A DNA stretch of 64,000 nucleotides, taken from Staphylococcus equorum (GTDB taxonomy: Bacteria > Bacillota > Bacilli > Staphylococcales > Staphylococcaceae). Made by a program: the position numbers and the translations under genes. The notes below the pieces were generated by a model that worked only from the letters and a program-made list of their open reading frames with translations, was not told where the DNA came from and ran no database searches. Below, one piece after another: positions 45,612-54,410 of this stretch (its first letter is position 1; each line of letters starts with the position of its first letter). The stretch is from assembly GCF_001747895.1 (NCBI RefSeq), contig NZ_LNNB01000016.1, forward strand, positions 56,685 through 120,684, read 5' to 3'.

Positions 45612-47261
45612 TTATCTATTACCAACATCGTGTCCTATTTCTACAGTCTTATCATTTTTATTGTAAAGTGCTGCTTGCACACTACCAAAGTTAGGATCAT
45701 TTCGTTTTTCTTCTACTTTAAAACCTAAACTTTTGAAAATAGCAACATCTGCCTTACTCATAGCATTTTCATAAAACACTGTACCGCCATCATTGTAAAA
45801 GCGTGGCTTATCTATTGACTCTTGAAGCGTGCCATTACCTTTTAAGTAATCTATCAGGACTTCATTGGTTGTGGTAGGAATCTTATTACCTCCTGGCGTC
45901 CCAATACCCATATAATAATCAGGACCCACGACTATACTTGGAGCTGTATATGATCTAGGTGTTTTATGTTTTCCGCCATGGTTAGGGCTTAACGGATCAG
46001 AAGAAAAGTTTGATAAAGAGTTGTTCATATAGAAACCTTCCTTCATAAATTCACCTGAACCAAAGAAACTTGATAATGTATTAGTCGTACTTGTTACTTT
46101 GCCCTCTTTATCAACTACAACAAAGTGTGTTGTACTTGTATTATCTACATTATTTGTATTGAAATTACTTTCAAAGTTCACTTCATTTAGTTTGCCTAGT
46201 AAATAATCTTGAGATAAGTATTCATCATAATCTTCATCTTGGCCATTGACTATGTCTCTATTTCGATACATAAGTGCTCTCGATTTTAAAATACCAGTAA
46301 TATAATCTAAACGGTTATTAGGGGTAGTTTGATTATTTGGATCTATTTGTTCATTTGCTGGCGCAGATTGGGTATTTTGTGGCACTTGATTGTTTGTTGC
46401 TTCATCTATTTCTAAACCTTGAAGCATCAATGTGCCACCTAATGGATTAGATGCAGAATATACTTTAGTATTTAAATAATCTGTGCTAACCGGTTCTTTT
46501 TTCGTGGTTTTATAACTATTAAAATCTTTTTCAGTTATTTCTTCATCTACTTGATCAGAAACACTTTCGCCCACTTTATCATAGAAATAGTCTGGCCCAT
46601 GATCTCTAATTCCTTTAATTGTTTTAGCTAATTCTGGCTGTTTAACTACTTCACCTTCTCTTTTGGTTTTATCACCTTCAAAGAATGGTGAGTCCCTATC
46701 AACATCAGAACCGTATAATTTCAAACTGCGTTCTAATTCTGAATCAACTTCAAAACCTTCTTCTGCTAAAGGAATCACATAGTTTAAGATTTTCTCTTCA
46801 TCCATTTTACCCGCTTCTTTATGGGCATCATGTATCCCTCGTACAAAACCTGGTGTGCCAATTTCGTCTTTTTCATCATATTTAAACGATGAAATATCTT
46901 TGTATTGCCATTGCTTTGGCGCAACATTCGGTTTGCCATCATAGGATAACATCGCACCTCCGCCACCTAAGCCAGAGGAGTGAGGCTCGGTTATTGCCAA
47001 TGCATATGAAACACCCATGGAAGCATCTACAGCATTTCCTCCATCTTTAATAATTTTCTCACCAACACGGCTTGCTATTGGGTTATTAGACGCAACACCA
47101 TAATTTTCATCAGATGGGTTTTGATCATGATCAGCAATCTTATTTTCATATAATTCATCTTTATTATAATTATCTTCTTTGGTTGCTATAAAAAAGATAA
47201 AAGAAATGATTATAGTAAGGAGTAAGATTACGATGAGTGTTTTTTTATTATAAATACTCAT
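45612..47261 (-). CDS. capD: Capsule gamma-glutamyltransferase (CapD/PgsS-type)
   Basis: 549 residues. N-terminal membrane anchor about 9-27 (TLIVILLLTIIISFIFFI), so the enzyme faces outside. Gamma-glutamyltransferase fold: DGGNAVDASMGVSYAL (about 75), EPHSSGLGGGGAML (about 95), autocatalytic cleavage site STTHFVVVDKEG with the N-terminal nucleophile Thr (about 380), and PGGNKIPTTTNEV (about 460). An Asn/Gln/Pro-rich linker sits before the cleavage site (about 288-320). In B. anthracis and S. epidermidis CapD anchors or trims poly-gamma-glutamate. Last gene of the operon; ribosome site AAGGAG lies in the end of the small gene upstream. Confidence 0.9.
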   Translation of the reverse strand: MSIYNKKTLIVILLLTIIISFIFFIATKEDNYNKDELYENKIADHDQNPSDENYGVASNNPIASRVGEKIIKDGGNAVDASMGVSYALAITEPHSSGLGGGGAMLSYDGKPNVAPKQWQYKDISSFKYDEKDEIGTPGFVRGIHDAHKEAGKMDEEKILNYVIPLAEEGFEVDSELERSLKLYGSDVDRDSPFFEGDKTKREGEVVKQPELAKTIKGIRDHGPDYFYDKVGESVSDQVDEEITEKDFNSYKTTKKEPVSTDYLNTKVYSASNPLGGTLMLQGLEIDEATNNQVPQNTQSAPANEQIDPNNQTTPNNRLDYITGILKSRALMYRNRDIVNGQDEDYDEYLSQDYLLGKLNEVNFESNFNTNNVDNTSTTHFVVVDKEGKVTSTTNTLSSFFGSGEFMKEGFYMNNSLSNFSSDPLSPNHGGKHKTPRSYTAPSIVVGPDYYMGIGTPGGNKIPTTTNEVLIDYLKGNGTLQESIDKPRFYNDGGTVFYENAMSKADVAIFKSLGFKVEEKRNDPNFGSVQAALYNKNDKTVEIGHDVGNR

Positions 47262-47263
47262 AC

Positions 47264-47422
47264 TTAAGCTCCTTTAGACAAATATTGGTGATGCGATGTT
47301 TTAAGTTCATTTTGTTCATATTGTTCTAAGCCTTCATTCGCACGAGCAAATACAATTAATAAAAAGATGACTAATACTATTGAAACTACCGTAATGCCCA
47401 CCCATTGTGTTTTAATGTTCAT
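47264..47422 (-). CDS. capE: PgsE/CapE-like small capsule membrane protein
   Basis: 52 residues, easy to miss. ATG (47422-47420) behind GGAGG, overlapping the capA stop by 11 bases; it ends 2 bases before the capD start. The protein starts MNIKTQWVGITVVSIV, has one membrane segment (about 7-25), then a charged tail ANEGLEQYEQNELKTSHHQY. Size, topology and position match the small PgsE/CapE subunit reported in Bacillus poly-gamma-glutamate synthases; sequence similarity beyond that cannot be judged here. Confidence 0.8.
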   Translation of the reverse strand: MNIKTQWVGITVVSIVLVIFLLIVFARANEGLEQYEQNELKTSHHQYLSKGA

Positions 47423-48482
47423 ATACGTAACCTCCATTCTCTTTTTTAAGGTCTACACTCTTACTTTCAATATTGTTCAATAATTTAATTTCTTCCACTT
47501 TGTTAGGATTGGATTCTGTAATTTTTCCACCTTGTGATTTAATTGGTGTTACCATAAATTCTGAATCTTTACCATTCCAATTTTGCTGAACAGCTAAGCC
47601 TTGTTTATTTTTAGATAAAAAATCTTCAGAAGTTACGTTACCAAGGCTATAAAAAATACTCGTATCTTTGTATTTTTCTATCTGTTGAATAACTGAGTTA
47701 TGACCGATAATGACATCTGCACCAGCATCAACAAGTGAATGTGCATATTTCTTTTGTCTTGTTGTAACAGCGCGTTCATCCGTTATTCCCCAATCAACAT
47801 TAGCCACAACGTAATCATTTTCCTCTTTTAACTTTTTAATTAATGGAATATAGATATTCGGTTCTAAACTCACCGATGTTGTGTTTTTCAAGGTGTCCGT
47901 GTAATCAGATTCAACGTCTGTAAACGAAACGTTGGCAATTTTTTTACCTTTAACTGTTTGCTGTACTGTTTTACTATTAATAGGATTCGAACCATTTCCA
48001 GTTAAATAATTATAACCAGCCTGCCCTTCTACCGCTCTACTGAACTCTCTCGCTGTTATATTATCGGTGACTTTGTTGATAATATTTAAACTTTTAATAT
48101 TTAAACCCTTCAAAAACATGACGTTCTCTAAATTCATATTAATATTTGTCTTTCTATCATCTGAAAAATTGGTGAGTTTTAAACTTGCTGTTGAGTAATC
48201 ACTCGCATTTAAAACACTTTCTATCGGACTAAAGGTGTCATTAATATTATTTTTCCTTATATGCTTATTCATTTCTATATTGCCTAAATAAGTCATCCTT
48301 ATATCATCCTTGGCTTTCTTCATAGCTTGAACTGGTTCAACTTTTTGTGATGACATAGTGAATATTAAAAGTGCAATTGCCCCTATTAAAATAATGCCGG
48401 TGTATATAGAGTTGCGTTTTTTGTGACGTTTTGTCCATTTTAATACCCGTTCCTCTATAGTAAATCGTTTAGATTGTTTCAT
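47412..48482 (-). CDS. capA: Poly-gamma-glutamate capsule protein CapA (PgsA-type), degenerate metal site
   Basis: 356 residues; one N-terminal membrane segment (about 25-43), then an outer metallophosphoesterase-like domain. Alignment by eye with B. subtilis PgsA is clear (RMTYLGNIEMN for SFVGDIMMG; NASDYSTASL for RASDYVAGNF; GADVIIGHNSVIQ for GADIIVGHHPHVL; IFYSLGN shared). Nearly all expected metal ligands differ: Asp to Asn, the Glu of NFEN lost, ANNH replaced by INKV, SHWG changed to VDWG, second His of GHH changed to Asn. Role in capsule export or assembly is inferred from the operon. ATG behind AAGGAG. Confidence 0.88.
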   Translation of the reverse strand: MKQSKRFTIEERVLKWTKRHKKRNSIYTGIILIGAIALLIFTMSSQKVEPVQAMKKAKDDIRMTYLGNIEMNKHIRKNNINDTFSPIESVLNASDYSTASLKLTNFSDDRKTNINMNLENVMFLKGLNIKSLNIINKVTDNITAREFSRAVEGQAGYNYLTGNGSNPINSKTVQQTVKGKKIANVSFTDVESDYTDTLKNTTSVSLEPNIYIPLIKKLKEENDYVVANVDWGITDERAVTTRQKKYAHSLVDAGADVIIGHNSVIQQIEKYKDTSIFYSLGNVTSEDFLSKNKQGLAVQQNWNGKDSEFMVTPIKSQGGKITESNPNKVEEIKLLNNIESKSVDLKKENGGYVYEH

Positions 48483-48496
48483 ATTTATGCTCCTTA

Positions 48497-48949
48497 CTAA
48501 TTGATAAAGCTATAAAAGAATAAGATGACATAAGTAATACATGTTAATAACATACATGTAGATAAAGTAATAATGACACCTTGTTTTTGAATTGTATTTG
48601 CTATGATACCTGGAATAACAACGCCAATCCCTGACATCTCCACCATTTCAAAAGGAGTTAAGGGATAAATGATGTCAAATACAAACTTTAATACCATACC
48701 AGTAAGTATCATTGCCGCAAATTTTCTACGACCATATAAAATTACGATTTTGCTTACACCATGATTAACAATGAAATATGTAATGCAACTAATAATGAGT
48801 ACAGATAGTAACATAATTGGCTGATCAAAAATCAGTGCTAAATATCCTGGTACTACTAATCCAGCTGGACTAATACCAAATTTTTCGGCAAAGATGAGAC
48901 TTAGTACAATGCCCACAAATAATGAAAAATATAACTCTGAACCTATCAT
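48497..48949 (-). CDS. capC: Poly-gamma-glutamate synthase membrane subunit CapC
   Basis: 150 residues with four to five membrane segments. The N-terminus ELYFSLFVGIVLSLIFAEKFGISPAGLVVPGYLAL (quoted as ELYFSLFVGIVLSL and FGISPAGLVVPGY) is typical of CapC/PgsC. It forms the membrane ligase complex with CapB, which polymerises glutamate through gamma bonds. It starts one base after the capB stop, so the two are translationally coupled. Confidence 0.92.
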   Translation of the reverse strand: MIGSELYFSLFVGIVLSLIFAEKFGISPAGLVVPGYLALIFDQPIMLLSVLIISCITYFIVNHGVSKIVILYGRRKFAAMILTGMVLKFVFDIIYPLTPFEMVEMSGIGVVIPGIIANTIQKQGVIITLSTCMLLTCITYVILFFYSFIN

Positions 48950-48950
48950 A

Positions 48951-50108
48951 TTATTTGATCCCTTCTATATATTGCGCTATTTCTTTACCTGGTCCGTGAA
49001 TGTTACCAACACAGAAAATCAAGGCATTTTGAGATTCTTTATATAATGCGCGCTCAACTTCTTTTATATCTTTACCTTCGAAGTTTAAATACTTCTTATT
49101 CGGCTGGCCTTTCATTACATCGTTGACCATTTGAGTACTTTTACCAGTACAAATTAATGTATCGAATTCGACATCCTTTAAAAAATCTTCACAAAATTGT
49201 CTCGTTCTGTCGATCCTGTCAGAACGACAATTTAATATAAGTACAATTTTTTTATATGGATAATTATAGGTTTCAACTTTGTCTAATATTGCTTTTGAAG
49301 ATTTTGGCTCATTTGCAGCAAATGCATTAACATAAACGTTAGTTGAATTGTTAGCGTTAAAGTATTTAACTTCAACCGCTCCAACATCAGGTGGCGCATT
49401 TAACATGCCACTCAGAGCTGTATCTCGATCTATGCCCATTGCTTCGGCAACGCCCATAGCAATTGCAACATTATCTGGGAATACAATGTAACCGAACTTT
49501 CTGAGATAGGATTCAGGCACCTCTTCTTTATCAACAACAATTAATTTTGTTTTACGTTTTTTAGCAACTTTAGCAAAAAATTTAGTATAATCATCTTTCA
49601 TCACTACAAGATGTCCTTTGTATGGAATAGTCGCGGTAAATGCTTCGGCTACCTCATCTAACGTTGGACCTAACACATCCATATGATCTTCCATCACATT
49701 CACAATCACACCAATATTTGCTTTCACTAAGTCTTTTTGGAATGTAATTTGATAATCTGGATTAACTGCCATACATTCATTTACTAACGCATTGGCTTTT
49801 TGTTTTACAACTTTGCGAATAATGTCACGTTGTTCGCCGATATTTGCTCCTTGAGGCTTCCTATAAACTGGATACTCTCTTGGTGTAAACCAATACAGCA
49901 TACGTGCATCTGTCCCTGTTGTTTTACCTATAACTCGGTAGTTATCCTCACGCAGTGTACTGTAAATCAATCTAGTTATAGTAGATTTACCTCTTATACC
50001 ATTTATATTTATGCGTATTGGTACTTTTTCTAATCTGTAGGAATGTTGTTTTTTCTCAACAATACCTAGCCAAAGAATGAGACCTACACATATGATGATG
50101 AGTAGCAA
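48951..50108 (-). CDS. capB: Poly-gamma-glutamate ligase CapB
   Basis: 385 residues, Mur-ligase-like ATP-dependent amide ligase. N-terminal membrane segment (about 1-15), P-loop INGIRGKSTITRLIY (about 32-46), GANIGEQRDIIRKVV (about 83), NECMAVNPDYQ (about 106), MEDHMDVLGPT (about 135) and a C-terminal FCVGNIHGPGKEIAQY. It joins glutamates to gamma-linked chains with ATP. TTG start with GAGGG 7 bases upstream. First gene of capBCA-E-D. Confidence 0.92.
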   Translation of the reverse strand: MLLIIICVGLILWLGIVEKKQHSYRLEKVPIRININGIRGKSTITRLIYSTLREDNYRVIGKTTGTDARMLYWFTPREYPVYRKPQGANIGEQRDIIRKVVKQKANALVNECMAVNPDYQITFQKDLVKANIGVIVNVMEDHMDVLGPTLDEVAEAFTATIPYKGHLVVMKDDYTKFFAKVAKKRKTKLIVVDKEEVPESYLRKFGYIVFPDNVAIAMGVAEAMGIDRDTALSGMLNAPPDVGAVEVKYFNANNSTNVYVNAFAANEPKSSKAILDKVETYNYPYKKIVLILNCRSDRIDRTRQFCEDFLKDVEFDTLICTGKSTQMVNDVMKGQPNKKYLNFEGKDIKEVERALYKESQNALIFCVGNIHGPGKEIAQYIEGIK

Positions 50109-50550
50109 ATTTTATCCCTCTTTTCAGCAGCGTATTTAATTTTATGTATATATCAAAGCAGGTTAATCATGTTCTTAATACATAGTGAAGATGTATCAAC
50201 TAAAAATAGCATTCACAACGTTTAAACAATTCCTACCTATCAATACCGTTATGCTACCATGCAGTTATTGATTTAATATAAATTGTTTGAATTATTGATT
50301 AATATTTCGTAAATTCAAATTTACAATACATGTAATATTCATCTTTTATCTTTATAAACCCTTATTTAATGGCATTTATATTTTTAGAAAAAATAAATAT
50401 TTTTTATTGAAAAATTTAAATTTAATTTAGTGTTGCGGTTTATTTTGCCATAAACAAATATATAATATTTACTGCTTCTTAACATGTTATTAAAAATTAA
50501 ATGTTATCTTATGTGTGTAGGGAACAATAAATCTATATAGGAGGCAGTTT
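50109..50550. promoter_or_regulatory. Divergent region between the capsule operon and a small membrane protein
   Basis: No gene. Contains a perfect inverted repeat GTAAATT-CA-AATTTAC (50309-50324) about 200 bases upstream of capB, a possible regulator site. For the plus-strand gene, TGTTAT (50502-50507), 12 bases, then GGGAAC (50520-50525) loosely fits a SigB promoter. No strong promoter for capB recognised. Confidence 0.4.
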
Positions 50551-50877
50551 ATGAGTAAATCTGTTAAATTAGTAGTTTCTATATATCTTGGTGTTGTATT
50601 TCTTATCACTTGTAGCTATCTCATTATGATTTTGGTTGGAAGTATGCAAGGTAATGATATGAAGGGTGCAGTAATAGATACTGATAAGCCTACAAACATT
50701 GAAAATGTAGAATACAATAATGAAGCTTCATCTGAAAAGACAACAACTGAAAGTAATCGCGTACCCGATGAATTACAATCTAATTTTACTAATTCATTAA
50801 AAACAGAAACTTTATCACACAATGTTAATACTCATACAAGGTCCCTAGATCGTACTTCATCTATGAGCCATGTATGA
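50551..50877 (+). CDS. Small single-span membrane protein, unknown
   Basis: 108 residues, ATG behind a strong AGGAGG. One membrane segment (about 5-30: LVVSIYLGVVFLITCSYLIM) followed by a 75-residue hydrophilic tail rich in Ser, Thr and Asn (EASSEKTTTESNRVPDELQ, NTHTRSLDRTSSMS). Likely anchored with the tail outside. No family recognised and no LPXTG-type signal. It is divergent from the capsule operon, so a surface role is possible but not shown. Confidence 0.7.
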   Translation: MSKSVKLVVSIYLGVVFLITCSYLIMILVGSMQGNDMKGAVIDTDKPTNIENVEYNNEASSEKTTTESNRVPDELQSNFTNSLKTETLSHNVNTHTRSLDRTSSMSHV

Positions 50878-51048
50878 TTTTTTTGTTAAACATACGATAT
50901 GGGCTCAAAATATAAATAAAAACTCAAATAAATTTCACTTTCATTATTCATCCCCTATTTCAATACGTTAAAATTCAATTAGTCGGAATCTTCAGATATA
51001 ATTAAGTTGATAGATGGTTATTATTTAAAGAAAAGGGGTTTTATTAAG

Positions 51049-52203
51049 ATGAGTAAATTTTCAGAAGCAGAAAAAGTTCAAGTACTAGAAGATTTAGTAA
51101 GTATTAAATCTGTAAATGACCACGAAATTGAAGTATGTGAATATCTTAAAGATTTATTATCTAAACATGGTATCGACTCCAAAATAATTAAAATCAACGA
51201 TACACGTGCAAATTTAATAGCAGAAATTGGTGAAGATGGCCCAGTTCTAGGTATTTCAGGGCATATGGATGTCGTTTCAGAAGGCGATAAAAATAAATGG
51301 ACATATGACCCATTCAAATTAACTGAAGTAGATAATAAATTTTATGGACGTGGTTCTGCAGATATGAAATCAGGACTTGCTGCATTGGTTATCAGCTTGA
51401 TTGATATCAAAGAACAAGGGTTATTAGACCATGGAAGAATTCGTTTACTCGCAACTGCAGGCGAAGAAATCGTCGGTGAGGGCGCAAAAGCTTTCCAAGA
51501 ACAAGGTTATATGAAAGATGTAGAAGCACTTGTTATTGCCGAACCATCTCAAGATAGAATTGTATATGCACATAAAGGTTCAATGGACATTCGTGTTACT
51601 TCAAAAGGTAAAGCTTCACATAGTTCGATGCCACACCTTGGTTTTAATGCGATTTCGCCACTCGTGAAATTTGTTTATAAAGCAGATGAAGGTTTTGAAA
51701 AATTTAATAAAAGTAATACCCTTTTAGGTAATGCCATTATGAATGCTACTATCTTTAATGGCGGTAACCAAGTGAACTCCATTCCCGAACATGCTGAGTC
51801 AGAATTTAATATACGTACAATCCCAGAACATGATAACGAACAATTCATTTCCTATTTCAATGAAATTTTAAAACAAGTTGAAACTGATCATACAGATATT
51901 GAAATCGACACTTATATGTCTAGACCACCTGTTTATACAACAGGTCAAAATAAACTAGCAGAATTAGCACACGAAATGGGCACAAAATATTTAAATGCTG
52001 ATTTACCTTTAGAAGCTTCTCCAGGTGTAACCGATGCTTCTGACCTACTTGTAGATAAGGACGAAGATTTTTCATTTATTATGTATGGTCCTGGTTTAGT
52101 CAGTCAAGCGCATCAAGTAGATGAATATGTAGAAAAAGATGTGTATTTATCATTTATTGACTTATTCACAGAATTTTTCCCAGCTTATTTAAAAAATAAA
52201 TAA
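51049..52203 (+). CDS. M20-family metallopeptidase (ArgE/DapE-like)
   Basis: 384 residues from the ATG at 51049 behind AAAGGGG; an in-frame ATG 42 bases earlier lacks a ribosome site. M20 metal ligands and base: GISGHMDVVSEGD (about 66), YGRGSADMKSGLAAL (about 98), ATAGEEIVGEGA with the catalytic Glu (about 130), VIAEPS (about 160) and the dimerisation-domain HKGSMDIRVTSKGKASHSS. Such enzymes hydrolyse N-acyl amino acids or dipeptides; annotated variously as succinyl-diaminopimelate desuccinylase. Specificity cannot be assigned. Followed by a strong terminator. Confidence 0.85.
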   Translation: MSKFSEAEKVQVLEDLVSIKSVNDHEIEVCEYLKDLLSKHGIDSKIIKINDTRANLIAEIGEDGPVLGISGHMDVVSEGDKNKWTYDPFKLTEVDNKFYGRGSADMKSGLAALVISLIDIKEQGLLDHGRIRLLATAGEEIVGEGAKAFQEQGYMKDVEALVIAEPSQDRIVYAHKGSMDIRVTSKGKASHSSMPHLGFNAISPLVKFVYKADEGFEKFNKSNTLLGNAIMNATIFNGGNQVNSIPEHAESEFNIRTIPEHDNEQFISYFNEILKQVETDHTDIEIDTYMSRPPVYTTGQNKLAELAHEMGTKYLNADLPLEASPGVTDASDLLVDKDEDFSFIMYGPGLVSQAHQVDEYVEKDVYLSFIDLFTEFFPAYLKNK

Positions 52204-52255
52204 TACTACTTACGTGCGTCGTTTCCCAAAATGACTCACGTAAGTAGTATTTTAT
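52203..52255 (+). terminator. Intrinsic terminator of the M20 peptidase gene
   Basis: ATACTACTTACGTG (52203-52216) pairs with CACGTAAGTAGTAT (52237-52250), then TTTTA. The hairpin starts inside the stop codon. Confidence 0.85.
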
Positions 52256-52260
52256 ATAAT

Positions 52261-52291
52261 AAAGGACCTTCCAAAAATTGAAAGGTCCTTT
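52261..52291. other. Second hairpin in the tandem terminator region
   Basis: AAAGGACCTT (52261-52270) pairs with AAGGTCCTTT (52282-52291). It lies between the first terminator and the family 2 repeat; three hairpins in a row follow this gene. Confidence 0.65.
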
Positions 52292-52296
52292 CAGTG

Positions 52297-52409
52297 TGTC
52301 GACAAAGTCTAGGACTTTGTTGGCAATTTTTTTGTACACACTTTCCGTAGTCACAGCCAAAGTCTTGTAGTCTTCGGCTCGTGATTTTCCACAGAAGTCG
52401 GCCCAAAAC
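52297..52409 (+). repeat. Dispersed repeat, family 2, inverted relative to the other copies
   Basis: Starts with the hairpin TGTCGACAAAGTC (52297-52309) with GACTTTGTTGGCA (52313-52325) and a T-run (52327-52333, TTTTTTTGTACA), then CACAGCC (about 52352), GTAGTCTTCGGCTCGTGA (about 52367) and GAAGTCGGCCC (about 52394-52404). Its reverse complement aligns block by block with 35434-35544. The hairpin faces the plus-strand M20 peptidase gene. Confidence 0.8.
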
Positions 52410-52420
52410 AGAGCCTTTTT

Positions 52421-53395
52421 TTAATGTTTATTGATAATTTGCTTTAGTTGTTCTAAAAATTGTTGTCTTTCTGGAATTGGAAAGATTGGATGAATATGGA
52501 ATAAATTATAACCTGGTAAGAAATCATGTTCTATATTTTTTTCATTTAATAAGTTCGATAATTTCACTGCATCTGGATATAACGTTTCTTTTGTGCCTAT
52601 TGAAATTGTAATGTGTCCTAAGCCATCTAATGCACCATTTATTGGAGAAACACGCCAATCTGTTAATGGTGTGTCGCCTGTCCACAATTCTATGAAATAT
52701 TGCGTACCTTTAATGCCTAACATAGGATCTATTTTTTCATACACTGGTGCTTCAGGATTAGATAATGTTAGATCTAAAACAGGAGAAATCAAGACAATAT
52801 TACTTGGCTGTTCTAAGCCTAATGTTTTGATATATTGCGCAAATGACAATGCAATTTGACCGCCCGCCGAATCACCCATGATAATCACTTGTTGTGGATG
52901 TTCTACTTGAGCAATTATATTATTATAGATTTCAGTAAGCAATTCAAACGTTTCTTTGTAAGTTGCATGTGGGACTTTGGGATATACAGGCATAATGACT
53001 TTCGCATCCAATTCATCTGCAAGTATATCTATATACTCAAAGTGCATTTTAATGGGGTCTTGGAACCACGCACCTCCATGTAAATACAGTACAACTCGCT
53101 GCTGGCTATCTTCTTTATCATTCACTACATACGTCGTTGTATTTTGTATGTTTGTAGTTCGAACATCGTTACGAAAGCAATAGCCCGTGCCTTTATGTGG
53201 CCCTTCTGTATCTTTCATCACAATTTTCAACATTTTTTGCGCATTTTCTACACTTTCAAATGGCTTTTTCATTTGAGTAGCTCTTATCATTGCTTCATAT
53301 AAAAAGCTTTTATAACTACGTTTTTCTTTTACTTTAGCATAAAGGTAGGAAGTTATTACACCAACACTCGTTAATGCTACAATTTTTTTCAACAA
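52421..53395 (-). CDS. Hormone-sensitive-lipase-type esterase
   Basis: 324 residues, TTG start with GGAGG 9 bases upstream. A short hydrophobic N-terminus (about 3-20) may anchor it or serve as a signal. Oxyanion motif LYLHGGAWFQDP (about 103), nucleophile GDSAGGQIAL (about 173), then SPVLDLTLSN and a late HIHPIFPIPER with the probable catalytic His. The HGGxW plus GDSAG pair marks the HSL family of carboxylesterases; staphylococcal relatives include short-chain esterases. Single gene. Confidence 0.85.
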   Translation of the reverse strand: MLKKIVALTSVGVITSYLYAKVKEKRSYKSFLYEAMIRATQMKKPFESVENAQKMLKIVMKDTEGPHKGTGYCFRNDVRTTNIQNTTTYVVNDKEDSQQRVVLYLHGGAWFQDPIKMHFEYIDILADELDAKVIMPVYPKVPHATYKETFELLTEIYNNIIAQVEHPQQVIIMGDSAGGQIALSFAQYIKTLGLEQPSNIVLISPVLDLTLSNPEAPVYEKIDPMLGIKGTQYFIELWTGDTPLTDWRVSPINGALDGLGHITISIGTKETLYPDAVKLSNLLNEKNIEHDFLPGYNLFHIHPIFPIPERQQFLEQLKQIINKH

Positions 53396-53545
53396 AATAT
53401 ATAACCTCCTTCAATTCGTCTGATATATATATTTTATAATAAAGTAGTTCACATTTTTAGTAAAAGCAATTACGCAAGCTTAATATTTTAATTTTATGTA
53501 TATATCATTGATTGCTCAATCTTACCTTGTCTTTTCGCCAGACAA

Positions 53546-54064
53546 CTACAACATGCGCATAGCATTAGGAATAAGGTCTTGATCCAATATCATTGCCATA
53601 TAGAGTTCATCATAGTAATGTTCATCCATATAAATCGATTCACGTTTAATACCTTCGATTTTAAACCCTAATTTCTCGTAAAAGTTTATAGCAGGTGTAT
53701 TCGATGTGATCACATTTAATTCTAAGCGTCTTAACCCCTTGCGCTTCGCCCACCTAATTGTTTCACCAAACATTTTTGTTGATAAACCTTGTTGCTGCTT
53801 GTTGTTAACGAGTCCTGTCACAATATAACCAATATGTTTCACCTTAGATAAAGTACTAATATGTGCAGACAAATAGCCTAAGATTTCGTTATCATCTGTT
53901 TTAACACCAATATAAAAATTACGCTTAATATCATCAATAAATGCTTCTTTATCAAAACTACGTTCATCTGGCAAATACAACATATACTGCGTTTCTTGGT
54001 CGATTTTCTTCATACAAGTATATAATGCCTCTGCTTCATCAGGACAGATTCTTTCTATTCGCAT
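53546..54064 (-). CDS. GNAT-family N-acetyltransferase
   Basis: 172 residues from the ATG at 54064, 6 bases after AGGGGG; the ATG two codons earlier abuts that site. GNAT fold: EILGYLSAHIS, HIGYIVTGLVNNKQQQGLSTKMFGETIRWA (acetyl-CoA loop NKQQQGLSTKM, about 90), LELNVITSNTPAINFYEKLGFKIEG typical of the C-terminal half (about 118-142; quoted here in part as NTPAINFYEKLGF). The substrate is not known. Single gene. Confidence 0.85.
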   Translation of the reverse strand: MRIERICPDEAEALYTCMKKIDQETQYMLYLPDERSFDKEAFIDDIKRNFYIGVKTDDNEILGYLSAHISTLSKVKHIGYIVTGLVNNKQQQGLSTKMFGETIRWAKRKGLRRLELNVITSNTPAINFYEKLGFKIEGIKRESIYMDEHYYDELYMAMILDQDLIPNAMRML

Positions 54065-54203
54065 ATACATCCCCCTATTGCGCTATTAATATTCTTTATC
54101 ATACATTAATTTTAAGAAACATGAAACTTTTAATCTAATTACCCACATTTTCATTTGAGACAATTTAATTATTTTGTGTTATTAAAAATATCAACAACAC
54201 AAA

Positions 54204-54256
54204 GATGGGAACATGAAATCAAAATTTCAGTTTCCATTGGTAGTGTTAGCTGAGTC
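54204..54256 (-). repeat. Dispersed repeat, family 1, partial copy
   Basis: ATGGGAACATGAAATCAAAA, TTTCAGTTTCCATT and GTTAGCTGAGTCAT keep the order TGGGA / GAAATCAAA / TTCC / GCTGA seen at 4999-5070. It lies downstream of the minus-strand thioredoxin-like gene. Confidence 0.5.
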
Positions 54257-54272
54257 ATATTATAATTTTTAT

Positions 54273-54335
54273 ACATAAGACACCTCGTTTTAAAGTTATG
54301 TTAGAGTAACTTTAAAACGAGGTGCCTTATTTTTT
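54273..54335 (+). ncRNA. Possible very short hairpin RNA
   Basis: TTGGTA (54237-54242), 18-base spacer, TATAAT (54261-54266) could start a plus-strand transcript near 54273. A 22-base stem follows almost at once (54277-54298 with 54307-54328, one mismatch, 8-base loop) and then ATTTTTT. No plus-strand gene precedes this terminator-like element, so either it is a tiny RNA or it serves the minus-strand gene at 54411. Low certainty. Confidence 0.35.
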
Positions 54336-54410
54336 GTATTAATTTAAGAATGGCACTGACTTTTTAACCATTCTTGTCTGAAAATAGAAAAAATTACATG
54401 CTAAAATATA

